Notes: a model not told the origin generated them from the letters alone. DNA of 16,248 nt from JAQSWP01 sp050185515 (GCA_050185515.1 JBFWZG010000076.1:1-16248), one strand, 5' to 3'; numbered from the stretch's first letter, positions 6,654-12,711 are shown. Translations and numbers: made by a program.

Positions 6654-9065
6654 ATGACAGCCTCATTGCCGGCGCAGGCGCGCGTGGTCATCGTCGGCGG
6701 CGGCATCGTCGGCTGTTCGCTGGCCTATCACCTGACCAAGCTGGGCTGGAACGACGTGCTGGTTCTGGAACAGGGGCGGCTGACCAGTGGCACGACCTGG
6801 CATGCCGCCGGGCTGGTGGGGCAACTGCGCGCCAGCCGCACCATGACCAGGCTCAGCCAGTACGGCACCGATCTCTACAGCCGGCTGGAAGCGGAAACCG
6901 GGCTGGCGACCGGCTGGAAACGCTGCGGCAGTCTGTCGGTGGCGCGCACACAAGAGCGCATCACCTTGCTGAAGCGCTCGGTGGCGCAGGCGGCGAGCTT
7001 CGGCGTCGAGGCGCAGTTCATCTCGCCGCAGGAAGCGGGCGCGCTGTGGCCGCTGATGCGGACCGACGACCTGCAGGGCGCGGTGTGGCTGCCGGGCGAC
7101 GGCAAGGCCAACCCGACCGACCTGACGCAGTCGCTGGCCAAGGGCGCGCGCAACGGCGGCGCGAAGTTTGTCGAGGGCGTGCGGGTGACGGGCTTCGATA
7201 TCAGGGACGGCCGCGTCGCCGGCGTGCGGACGACGCAAGGCGACGTCGGCTGCGAGATCGTCGTCAACTGCGCCGGGCAATGGGCGCGGCAGCTCGGAAG
7301 ACTCGCCGGCGTGAACGTGCCGCTGCATTCGGCCGAGCATTTCTACATCGTGACGAAGAAGATCGACGGCGTGACGCCTGACCTGCCGGTGCTGCGCGAT
7401 CCCGACGGCTACATCTATTTCAAGGAGGAGGTCGGCGGGCTGGTGATGGGCGGCTTCGAGCCGCAGGCCAAGCCTTGGGGGATGGACGTCATTCCCGACG
7501 ATTTCCAGTTCCAGCTGCTGCCGGAGGACTGGGACCAGTTCGAAATCCTGATGACCAATGCCCTGCAGCGTGCGCCGTGCCTGGAGAAGGCCGAGGTGCG
7601 GCAATTGCTGAACGGGCCGGAGAGCTTCACACCGGACGGCAATTTCATTCTCGGCGAGGCGCCGGAGTGCGAGGGCTACTTCGTCGCCGCCGGGTTCAAT
7701 TCGGCCGGCATCGCCAATGCCGGCGGGGCAGGACGGGCGATGGCGGAATGGATCGTGGGCGGCGAGCCGTCGATGGATCTGTGGGATTTCGACATTCGCC
7801 GCTTCGCCGGCTTCCATGCCAATGCCGCCCATCTGCGCGACCGCACGGTCGAGACCCTGGGATTGCACTACGCCATGCGCTGGCCGCGGCAGGAGCTGGA
7901 AACGGTGCGCGGCCTGCGCCGCTCGCCGCTCTACGACCGGCTGCAGGCGAAGGGCGCGCGCTTCGGCGCCAGGATGGGCTGGGAGCGGGCGCTCTATTTC
8001 GCGCCGGATGTCGCGGGCGCGCTGCCCTACGGTTTCGGCCGGCCGGCCTGGCTCGATCACGTCGCCGGCGAACAGAAGGCGGTGCGCGAGGCGGTGGGGA
8101 TTTTCGACCAGACCTCGTTCGGCAAGCTGATGGTGCAGGGCCGGGACGCGCTCGCCGTGCTGCAGCGCCTGTGCGCACGCGATCTCGACGTGCCGGTCGG
8201 CGCGATGGTCTATACGGCGCTGCTCAACAAGCGCGGTGGCTTCGAGAGCGATCTGACGATATTGCGGCAGGCGGGAAACGAGTTCCTGGTGATTACCGGT
8301 ACGGCGCAGGCGGTGCGCGACCGGTCCTGGATCGCCCGCCATATCGGCGAGGCCAATGCCACGGTGACGGACGTGACGTCTGCCTATGCGGTGCTGTCGG
8401 TGATGGGGCCGAACGCGCAGGCGCTGCTGGCGCGCGTGTCGCCGGGATTCGACCGTATCGATCTCTCTTATGGTCAGACGATCGAAGCCGATCTCGGCCA
8501 TGCGCGCGGCCGCATCGCGCGCATGAGCTATGCCGGCGGGCCCGGATACGAGGTTTATCCGCCGACCGAGTTCGCCGCCGGCGTCTACGATGCGCTGACG
8601 GGCGCGGGTGAGGGGCTGGGTTTGCGCGATGCGGGCTATTACGCGCTCGACGGTTTGCGCATCGAAGCCGGCCGCCGCGCCTTCGCCGCCGAACTGGGAC
8701 CGGACGAAACGCCGCTGGAGGCCGGGCTGATGTTCGCGGTCGATCTGCAGAAGCAGGGCTTCATCGGCCGCGACGCGCTGCTCAGGCAGAAGGAAACGGG
8801 CGTGCGCAAGAGACTGGCGCTGCTGGCGCTCGACGATCCCGGCGCCTGGGCCTGGGGCGGCGAACCGATTCTGCGCGACGGGAGGCCGGTGGGCGAGGTC
8901 ACCTCGGCCGGCTGGAGCACGGTGCTGGGACGCGTCGTCGCTATGGGCTACGTGCGCGGCGAGGAAGCGATCGACCGGGCGTGGCTGCAGGCGGGGGCGT
9001 ATGCGGTCGACATCGCGGGGGCGGTGGTGAAGGCGAGGTGGCTGGAGAAGGCGGTGGCGGGGTAG
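6654..9065 (+). CDS. FAD oxidoreductase-GcvT fusion (sarcosine/dimethylglycine dehydrogenase-like)
   Basis: An 803-residue two-part enzyme. Residues 10-370 are a DAO-type flavoprotein domain with the dinucleotide motif VVIVGGGIVG (Gly15, 17, 20). The segment LTSGTTWHAAGLVGQLR matches sarcosine and dimethylglycine dehydrogenases, where the His (here His50) carries FAD covalently. After a linker (about 375-430), residues 435-803 form a GcvT-like folate domain: AVGIFDQTSFGKLMVQG, LLNKRGGFESDLTIL with Asp533 at the position of the GcvT catalytic Asp, and the C-terminal barrel with GEVTSAGWS. In this family the flavin domain oxidises an N-methyl amine and the folate domain captures the one-carbon unit as methylene-tetrahydrofolate. 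As the last gene of the phn operon (15 bases after phnY), its likely substrate is an N-methylated aminophosphonate, but sarcosine or a betaine derivative is possible. The start lacks a strong Shine-Dalgarno, consistent with coupling to phnY. Confidence 0.88.
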   Translation: MTASLPAQARVVIVGGGIVGCSLAYHLTKLGWNDVLVLEQGRLTSGTTWHAAGLVGQLRASRTMTRLSQYGTDLYSRLEAETGLATGWKRCGSLSVARTQERITLLKRSVAQAASFGVEAQFISPQEAGALWPLMRTDDLQGAVWLPGDGKANPTDLTQSLAKGARNGGAKFVEGVRVTGFDIRDGRVAGVRTTQGDVGCEIVVNCAGQWARQLGRLAGVNVPLHSAEHFYIVTKKIDGVTPDLPVLRDPDGYIYFKEEVGGLVMGGFEPQAKPWGMDVIPDDFQFQLLPEDWDQFEILMTNALQRAPCLEKAEVRQLLNGPESFTPDGNFILGEAPECEGYFVAAGFNSAGIANAGGAGRAMAEWIVGGEPSMDLWDFDIRRFAGFHANAAHLRDRTVETLGLHYAMRWPRQELETVRGLRRSPLYDRLQAKGARFGARMGWERALYFAPDVAGALPYGFGRPAWLDHVAGEQKAVREAVGIFDQTSFGKLMVQGRDALAVLQRLCARDLDVPVGAMVYTALLNKRGGFESDLTILRQAGNEFLVITGTAQAVRDRSWIARHIGEANATVTDVTSAYAVLSVMGPNAQALLARVSPGFDRIDLSYGQTIEADLGHARGRIARMSYAGGPGYEVYPPTEFAAGVYDALTGAGEGLGLRDAGYYALDGLRIEAGRRAFAAELGPDETPLEAGLMFAVDLQKQGFIGRDALLRQKETGVRKRLALLALDDPGAWAWGGEPILRDGRPVGEVTSAGWSTVLGRVVAMGYVRGEEAIDRAWLQAGAYAVDIAGAVVKARWLEKAVAG

Positions 9066-9069
9066 ATGA

Positions 9070-9363
9070 TCAGAGTTTGGATTTGAGCGTCTTCTTGCAT
9101 TCTCTCGGTGGGCGGCGACCACTCGAATAGGCGAGCGCATTGCAGGCCAGACAATGCCAACCACGAAAGCCTGGGCGGTCGTGATCCCGACTGCGCTGCC
9201 AGTGGCAGCCCTCAGAAGCGCCGGGTGCGAAACGGCGCGCGCCGAGTAGGAGCAGTGTGGTGAAGACCGCGAAGCTGACCAGGAAAACAGCGGCGAAAAC
9301 CAGCGACACCGTGTAGTCGATGCCGCCCACCGTCAGAACGAGATTCCAGTTTTCGACCTTCAC
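9070..9363 (-). CDS. Small membrane protein with Cys-rich cytoplasmic tail
   Basis: A 97-residue hypothetical protein. One clear transmembrane helix spans about residues 19-42 (LVFAAVFLVSFAVFTTLLLL), followed by basic residues GARRF, so the C-terminal half is probably cytoplasmic. That half has four Cys in the pattern C53-x17-C71-x2-C74-x14-C89 within GCHWQRSRDHDRPGFRGWHC, then LACNALAYSSGRRPPRECKK, resembling a small zinc-ribbon-like module. I recall similar tails (W-x-C-x2-C and GRPPxxCK) in small proteobacterial proteins of unknown function. GTG at 9363 is preferred: GGAG and GGGG stretches lie just upstream and the translation begins naturally as VKVENW. A TTG at 9396 in the same frame would add 11 residues. 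It is convergent with the phn operon, its stop only four bases from that operon's last stop. No function can be given. Confidence 0.6.
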   Translation of the reverse strand: MKVENWNLVLTVGGIDYTVSLVFAAVFLVSFAVFTTLLLLGARRFAPGASEGCHWQRSRDHDRPGFRGWHCLACNALAYSSGRRPPRECKKTLKSKL

Positions 9364-9481
9364 GACCCCTACAGCTCCGGAACAACCAGCCCGCAAACCA
9401 GATCAGCAGGCACGGTGCGGGATGTCGAGTCCGTTCCGGTATTGCTGGTAGAGGAGGCAGAGGCGGGGTAGAGGCAAATAA

Positions 9482-9610
9482 GTTGTCATCCTGGCCGAGC
9501 GCAGCGAGAGCCGGGCCCCATGACGCTCTCTCAGCGTCGCATATCCACTGTTGTTGCCGGCGTTATGGGTCCCGGCTCTCCGCCCTTCGGGCTACGGCCG
9601 GGATGACAAC
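9482..9610. repeat. Imperfect long palindrome, dispersed intergenic repeat type
   Basis: The left arm 9482-9521 (begins GTTGTCATCCTGGCCGAGCG, ends GAGAGCCGGGCCCCAT) is the near reverse complement of the right arm 9565-9610 (begins ATGGGTCCCGGCTCTC, ends GGCCGGGATGACAAC). The arms differ at a few positions and by a small insertion (CGCCCTTCGGGCTACG, itself a mini-hairpin). The 43-base centre has its own stem, GACGCT-CTCTC-AGCGTC, at 9522-9538. I recognise the arm sequence as a type scattered in many copies between genes of some alphaproteobacteria; copy number here is unknown. It could act as a transcription terminator or mRNA-stabilising structure. Confidence 0.7.
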
Positions 9611-9637
9611 AATCGCAACATTGGAGCGTCCGACACC

Positions 9638-9723
9638 GTCATGCTGAGCGAAGCGAAGCATCTTGCTTCGACCCGGTAGATTGGCGTTGTCGAGAGAAGA
9701 CCCTTCGCTGCGCTCAGGGTGAC
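9638..9723. repeat. Second palindromic dispersed repeat (CTGAGCG/CGCTCAG type)
   Basis: The left arm 9638-9664 (GTCATGCTGAGCGAAGCGAAG then CATCTT) pairs with the right arm 9698-9723 (AGACCCTTCGCTGCGCTCAG then GGTGAC). Reverse-complementing the right arm gives GTCACCCTGAGCGCAGCGAAG then GGTCT, a close match to the left arm. The 33-base centre is unrelated to the arms. It is a different family from the neighbouring repeat 27 bases away. The type is common in intergenic DNA of high-GC proteobacteria. It starts 21 bases beyond the stop codon of the FnrN-type gene and could end that transcript. Confidence 0.7.
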
Positions 9724-9744
9724 GGGAAAAACCCTGAAGGGATG

Positions 9745-10518
9745 TCAGACGCCGTCGCCGGCGGCGACGGCTTCGAGTTTGCGGCGGTCGAGGAGCTGGA
9801 CCCTGTCGGGGGAAGGCAGGGCGATGATCTTCGCGGCCTTGAGCTTGGAGAAGGTGCGCGACACGGTCTCGACGGTGAGGCCGAGGAAGTCGGCGATGTC
9901 GGCGCGGGTCATCGCCAGCGACAGCCCGCTGCCCTGACATCCGATGCGCTCCAGCCGCTTCGAGAGCGAGAGCAGGAAGGAGGCGACCTTCTCCATAGGC
10001 GTCTTGCGGCCGAGCAGCAGCATCTGGTCCTGCGCCGCCACCAGCTCGTCGTTGGCCATGGCCAGCACGCGATGCTCCATGGCGGGGAATTTGGCGAACA
10101 GGCGCTGCAGGTCGGCGCGCTTGAAGCGGCACAGCGTCACAGGCGAAATGGCTTCCGCGGAGTAGGCGTAGTGGCCGCGGGAGGACAGGCCGAGGAAGTC
10201 GCCGGCGATGGCGAAGCCGGTGATCTGGCGTCGGCCGTCGGGCAGCAGCTTGTAGAGGCGCACCGTGCCGTCGACGAGATTGTAGGCGTGGCTGGAGTCG
10301 TCGTCCTCCTCGAACACCGACTGGCCGGGCTTGAGATCGCGATGGCCGACCAGAGGTTCGAGGTGTTTCAGCTCCTCGACCTCGAAGGCGCCGCAGATCG
10401 TCAGGTGACGGACGTGGCACTTGACGCAGCCCTGATCGCGATGCGCCGCATCGTTGCGGCACATGGGCGCGTGTTTGTCATGGGAGTGCTGGGACTGTTC
10501 GAAACGATGATCGCTCAT
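9745..10518 (-). CDS. fnrN: FNR/FnrN-type oxygen-sensing transcriptional regulator
   Basis: A Crp/FNR-family regulator of 257 residues from ATG 10518, which has GGAG six bases upstream. ATG 10530 would add MEPA (261 residues; numbering here uses that longer form). Four cysteines fit a [4Fe-4S] oxygen sensor: Cys35, Cys38 and Cys46 in CVKCHVRHLTIC (C-x2-C-x7-C, the FnrN spacing) and Cys134 in SPVTLCRF. The cyclic-nucleotide-like barrel runs about 50-150, the dimer helix 150-175. The DNA-binding helix DFLGLTVETVSRTFSKLK carries E-x-x-S-R, the FNR-type readout of TTGAT-N4-ATCAA. Exact sites of that type occur at 10611 and 12677, upstream of this gene and of ccoN, so it likely activates cbb3 oxidase at low oxygen and regulates itself. 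An unusual His-rich N-terminal extension precedes the Cys cluster. The name fnrN is by family type; Anr or FixK-like naming is possible. Confidence 0.93.
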   Translation of the reverse strand: MSDHRFEQSQHSHDKHAPMCRNDAAHRDQGCVKCHVRHLTICGAFEVEELKHLEPLVGHRDLKPGQSVFEEDDDSSHAYNLVDGTVRLYKLLPDGRRQITGFAIAGDFLGLSSRGHYAYSAEAISPVTLCRFKRADLQRLFAKFPAMEHRVLAMANDELVAAQDQMLLLGRKTPMEKVASFLLSLSKRLERIGCQGSGLSLAMTRADIADFLGLTVETVSRTFSKLKAAKIIALPSPDRVQLLDRRKLEAVAAGDGV

Positions 10519-10610
10519 CGCCGGCTCCATCTCGAACGGAGCTTCGCAACCACAGCGCGCTTCCGTAGATCAATTATTGCGTCCGTTCGTCCTTAAAATA
10601 AATAGGCATT

Positions 10611-10624
10611 TTGATCGCAATCAA
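10611..10624. promoter_or_regulatory. Perfect FNR box (anaerobox) TTGATCGCAATCAA
   Basis: An exact TTGAT-N4-ATCAA palindrome in the 140-base gap between the divergent fnrN-type gene and the GNAT-like gene. Its centre is 41.5 bases from the ATG at 10659; class II FNR activation would put the transcript start at or next to that ATG, and TAACGT at 10647-10652 could be the -10. Its other edge is 92 bases upstream of the fnrN ATG, compatible with autoregulation. The recognition helix of the adjacent regulator matches this site class. Confidence 0.88.
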
Positions 10625-10658
10625 CGCTGCGGCGGAATCGCCCCCGTAACGTTGCGAA

Positions 10659-11129
10659 ATGTCGCAAAAACAACTCGTTACTCACCCGATGACGCGCGAG
10701 AGGGCGGCTCAGGCCTATCCGTTAGTACGAGAACTGAACGGAGCCGGCACTCTCGAGGAATGGCTGCGATTCGTCGACCGGCATCTCGGCCGGGGCGAGG
10801 AGGGCGGCGTCATCGTCTGCGAGCGAGGCGGCTACATACGCGGGCTGTTCGGCTGGGAGGTGCGCCAGGGCGTCAGCGACCGGCGCGAGCTGCTGGTGCG
10901 GCATTTCATCGTACCGGGCGTGCTCGAGCCGCGGGCCGTGGTGGATGCGCTGCTCGATGCGGTCGACCAGCTGGCGGTGCGGGTCAAATGCGTCGAAATC
11001 GCACTTGAGCTGCCGATGGAGGCCGGCCAGCATCCCGCCTTCGCCGCGCGCGGGCTGGTGCCCGGTTCGATCGGTCTGCATCGCCAACTGAGCGAGGCGC
11101 AGCAGCGCGAGCGGCCGTCCGATGCATGA
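10659..11129 (+). CDS. GNAT-like protein of unknown function
   Basis: A 156-residue soluble protein with no signal peptide. The arrangement resembles a GNAT acetyltransferase fold: a beta strand around GVIVCERGGYIRGLFGWEVR, a central strand RRELLVRHFIVPGVLEPR, a helix AVVDALLDAVDQLAVRV, then CVEIALELP and a final FAARGLVPGSIGLHRQL, which looks like the usual last strand-helix pair. The classical acetyl-CoA loop (Q/R-x-x-G-x-G/A) is not evident, so activity is uncertain. No clear Shine-Dalgarno precedes ATG 10659 or the alternative ATG 10689. With the FNR box upstream, transcription may start almost at 10659, giving a leaderless message or favouring the 10689 start. Its last codons overlap the start of the TauE/SafE-like gene by eight bases, so the two are translationally coupled. 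Position suggests a role in low-oxygen respiration. Confidence 0.75.
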   Translation: MSQKQLVTHPMTRERAAQAYPLVRELNGAGTLEEWLRFVDRHLGRGEEGGVIVCERGGYIRGLFGWEVRQGVSDRRELLVRHFIVPGVLEPRAVVDALLDAVDQLAVRVKCVEIALELPMEAGQHPAFAARGLVPGSIGLHRQLSEAQQRERPSDA

Positions 11130-11841
11130 GCATGCGCATCACCTGGCGGTCGATGCGGCGGTGCTGGCGCAATACGGCGCGGCGGCGGCGCTGTTCGTGC
11201 TGGGGCTGGTCGGCAGCGTCACCCATTGCGTCGGCATGTGCGGGCCGTTCGTGCTGGGGCAGGTCGCCAACCGGCTCGACCGGGCGGGCGAGATTTCGGA
11301 ATTCGGCCGGCTGAAGGCGGCGGCGCTGCTGCCCTACCATCTCGGGCGGCTGACGACCTATGCGGCGCTGGGCGCGCTGGCGGCGGGGCTGTCGCAGGGC
11401 ATCGTCGCGGCGACGGGCTTCCGCGAATTTCTCGCCATCATGCTGGCGATGGGCGCGCTGGTGATGCTGGGCGCCGCGCTGGGGCATTTCAGGCTGGCGT
11501 CGGGCATCGCCGCGCCGGGACGGATGCTGGCCTGGCTGCGGCCGTTGTTCGGCCGGCCGACCGGCCTGCGTGGCTACGCGCTGGGTCTGGTGCTGGGGCT
11601 GCTGCCCTGCGGGCTGGTCTATGGCGCGCTGACGGTGGCGGCCTCGACCGGCACGGCGATCGGCGGGGCGCTGGCCATGGCGGCCTTCGCGCTCGGCACC
11701 ATGCCGGCGCTGATGGCGGCGGGATTCGCCGGCGCGCTGGCGGCCAGGCGCTGGCGCCAGAAGCTGCGCTACGTCGCCGGCCCGCTGCTGCTGCTCAACG
11801 CCGCGACGCTGGGCTGGCTGGCGCTCGCCTCGCTGGGCTGA
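11122..11841 (+). CDS. TauE/SafE- or DsbD-like membrane protein, cbb3 accessory candidate
   Basis: A 239-residue inner-membrane protein with about six hydrophobic helices and little else. The first helix is followed by THCVGMCGPFVLGQ, the Cys/His signature of the sulfite exporter TauE/SafE (DsbD_2/UreH-like) family; a helix later has GLVLGLLPCGLVYGAL, the matching LLPCG motif of the second half. The two halves look like related three-helix units. A His-rich N-terminus (MHEHAHHLAVD) and the HCxxMC motif suggest metal or thiol chemistry, for example copper handling. I recall a homologous gene in the Pseudomonas ccoGHIS-hemN-anr region (PA1547), which supports a cbb3 oxidase link. The start ATG 11122 overlaps the previous gene by eight bases. 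The last 73 bases overlap the 3' end of the convergent DUF2189-like gene. Confidence 0.87.
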   Translation: MHEHAHHLAVDAAVLAQYGAAAALFVLGLVGSVTHCVGMCGPFVLGQVANRLDRAGEISEFGRLKAAALLPYHLGRLTTYAALGALAAGLSQGIVAATGFREFLAIMLAMGALVMLGAALGHFRLASGIAAPGRMLAWLRPLFGRPTGLRGYALGLVLGLLPCGLVYGALTVAASTGTAIGGALAMAAFALGTMPALMAAGFAGALAARRWRQKLRYVAGPLLLLNAATLGWLALASLG

Positions 11842-12611
11842 GGGATCACCACGTCGCGATAGCAGTGCCAGGTGGCGTGGGCGATCAGCGGCAGCACGAT
11901 CGTCAAGCCGAGGAAGAACGTCGCCAGCCCAAGCGCGGTGAAGAAGGCGATCAGCGCCGCCCACAACGCCATCGGCCGCAGGTTCTCGCCGACGGCGACG
12001 AAGGAGGTGGCGATGGCGGCGAAGGCGTTGGTGTCGCGGTCGATCAGCATGGGGATCGAGACGGCGGCGATGGCGAAGGCAAGGGCCGCCAGCACGAAGC
12101 CGATGGCGCTGCCGACGATCAGGAAGGGCAGGCCGGCGGGCGAGATCAGGTGATCGAGCAGCAGCGGCAGCGGCGGCGCCTCGGTGGAAAAGAAGATGGC
12201 GTAGAGCAGGGTGGCGAAGCGCACCCAGGCGAGATGCAGCAGCGCCAGCACGAAGCCCAGCAATGCCAGCTGGGTGGCGTTGCGGCGATAGGCGGCCATC
12301 GCCTGCGCCAGGGTCGGGGTCTTCCCCTCGGCCAGCAGGCGGCTGGTCTCGTAGAGGCCGACGGCGAGCAGCGGCGCCACCAGCGCGAAGCCCGCGGTCA
12401 GCGGCAGCAGCAGGTAGAAGGCCTCGCCGGCCAGCAGCACGGCGGCGATGGCGAGGCTGATGCCGGCCAGGACGGCGCCGTAGACCAGGCTCACTTTCGG
12501 CGCGCGGCGCAGATCGGCCCAGCCGGCGGCCAGCCACTGCCACGGCCGATCGAGATCGACGCGGCGCACGCTGGGCTGCGTTTCCCCGAATACCGGCACC
12601 GTGTCGGTCAT
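11769..12611 (-). CDS. DUF2189-like multi-pass membrane protein
   Basis: A 280-residue integral membrane protein with about six hydrophobic segments. It opens with a short soluble part (VRRVDLDRPWQWLAAGWADL) typical of DUF2189 proteins often found beside cytochrome oxidase genes in alphaproteobacteria. Further family-like parts are PLLAVGLYETSRLLAEG and, near the end, LPLIAHATWHCYRDVV. ATG 12611 is chosen because GGGAGGGA lies about six bases upstream. ATG 12617 abuts that sequence, and 12674 would leave the start only two bases from the FNR box. The Ser/Pro-rich last 20 or so residues extend beyond the usual family end and are encoded in the 73 bases overlapping the convergent TauE/SafE-like gene. 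It diverges from ccoN across a shared FNR box, so low-oxygen control is likely. Function unknown. Confidence 0.85.
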   Translation of the reverse strand: MTDTVPVFGETQPSVRRVDLDRPWQWLAAGWADLRRAPKVSLVYGAVLAGISLAIAAVLLAGEAFYLLLPLTAGFALVAPLLAVGLYETSRLLAEGKTPTLAQAMAAYRRNATQLALLGFVLALLHLAWVRFATLLYAIFFSTEAPPLPLLLDHLISPAGLPFLIVGSAIGFVLAALAFAIAAVSIPMLIDRDTNAFAAIATSFVAVGENLRPMALWAALIAFFTALGLATFFLGLTIVLPLIAHATWHCYRDVVIPQPSEASASQPSVAALSSSSGPAT

Positions 12612-12676
12612 GGACATTCCCTCCCGCGCTGCTTGCAGTTTCTGGGGCAGTATGTCCGCTGGCTTCGACGGCATCG

Positions 12677-12690
12677 TTGATTGCGATCAA
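12677..12690. promoter_or_regulatory. Perfect FNR box TTGATTGCGATCAA upstream of ccoN
   Basis: An exact TTGAT-N4-ATCAA site between the DUF2189-like gene and ccoN. It is the exact reverse complement of the site at 10611-10624, including the four spacer bases. Its centre (12683.5) predicts a class II transcript start near 12725 for ccoN. The sequence TGTCTAGT (12711-12718) offers an extended -10 (TCTAGT) at the right distance. This is the standard arrangement for FNR-activated ccoNOQP operons. Confidence 0.92.
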
Positions 12691-12711
12691 GGCCTTGCCC
12701 CCCGATCCGGT

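Larger units (their letters stand above)
9364..9744. other. Gene-free stretch with two palindromic repeats
   Basis: About 380 bases between the small membrane protein gene and the FnrN-type gene, both on the minus strand. I see no credible coding frame. Frames that cross it translate into the familiar spurious peptides of intergenic palindromes (for example RHPERSEGS, MLRFAQHDG and VIPAVARRAESRDP). Most of it is taken up by the two inverted-repeat elements listed separately (9482-9610 and 9638-9723). The part nearest the small gene (9364-9481) should hold its promoter, but none was recognised. Confidence 0.7.

Noticed and set aside
6663..9164. Minus-strand open frame of 833 codons across the flavin/folate fusion gene
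   Set aside because: Shadow of a strongly conserved plus-strand gene; the composition is the usual Arg/His/Pro-rich artefact of high-GC DNA.
9563..10462. Minus-strand open frame of 299 codons overlapping the FnrN-type gene
   Set aside because: It is out of frame with the regulator and its tail consists of peptides known as artefacts of intergenic palindromes (RHPERSEGS, FAQHDG, ARRAESRDP).
10568..10580. ATCAA at 10569-10573 as part of a second FNR box upstream of the fnrN-type gene
   Set aside because: No TTGAT partner at the required four-base spacing on either side.
12612..12674. Upstream starts (12617, 12674) for the DUF2189-like gene
   Set aside because: 12617 has its GGGAGGGA directly abutting the ATG, and 12674 lies next to the FNR box, leaving no room for a promoter; 12611 has good spacing.
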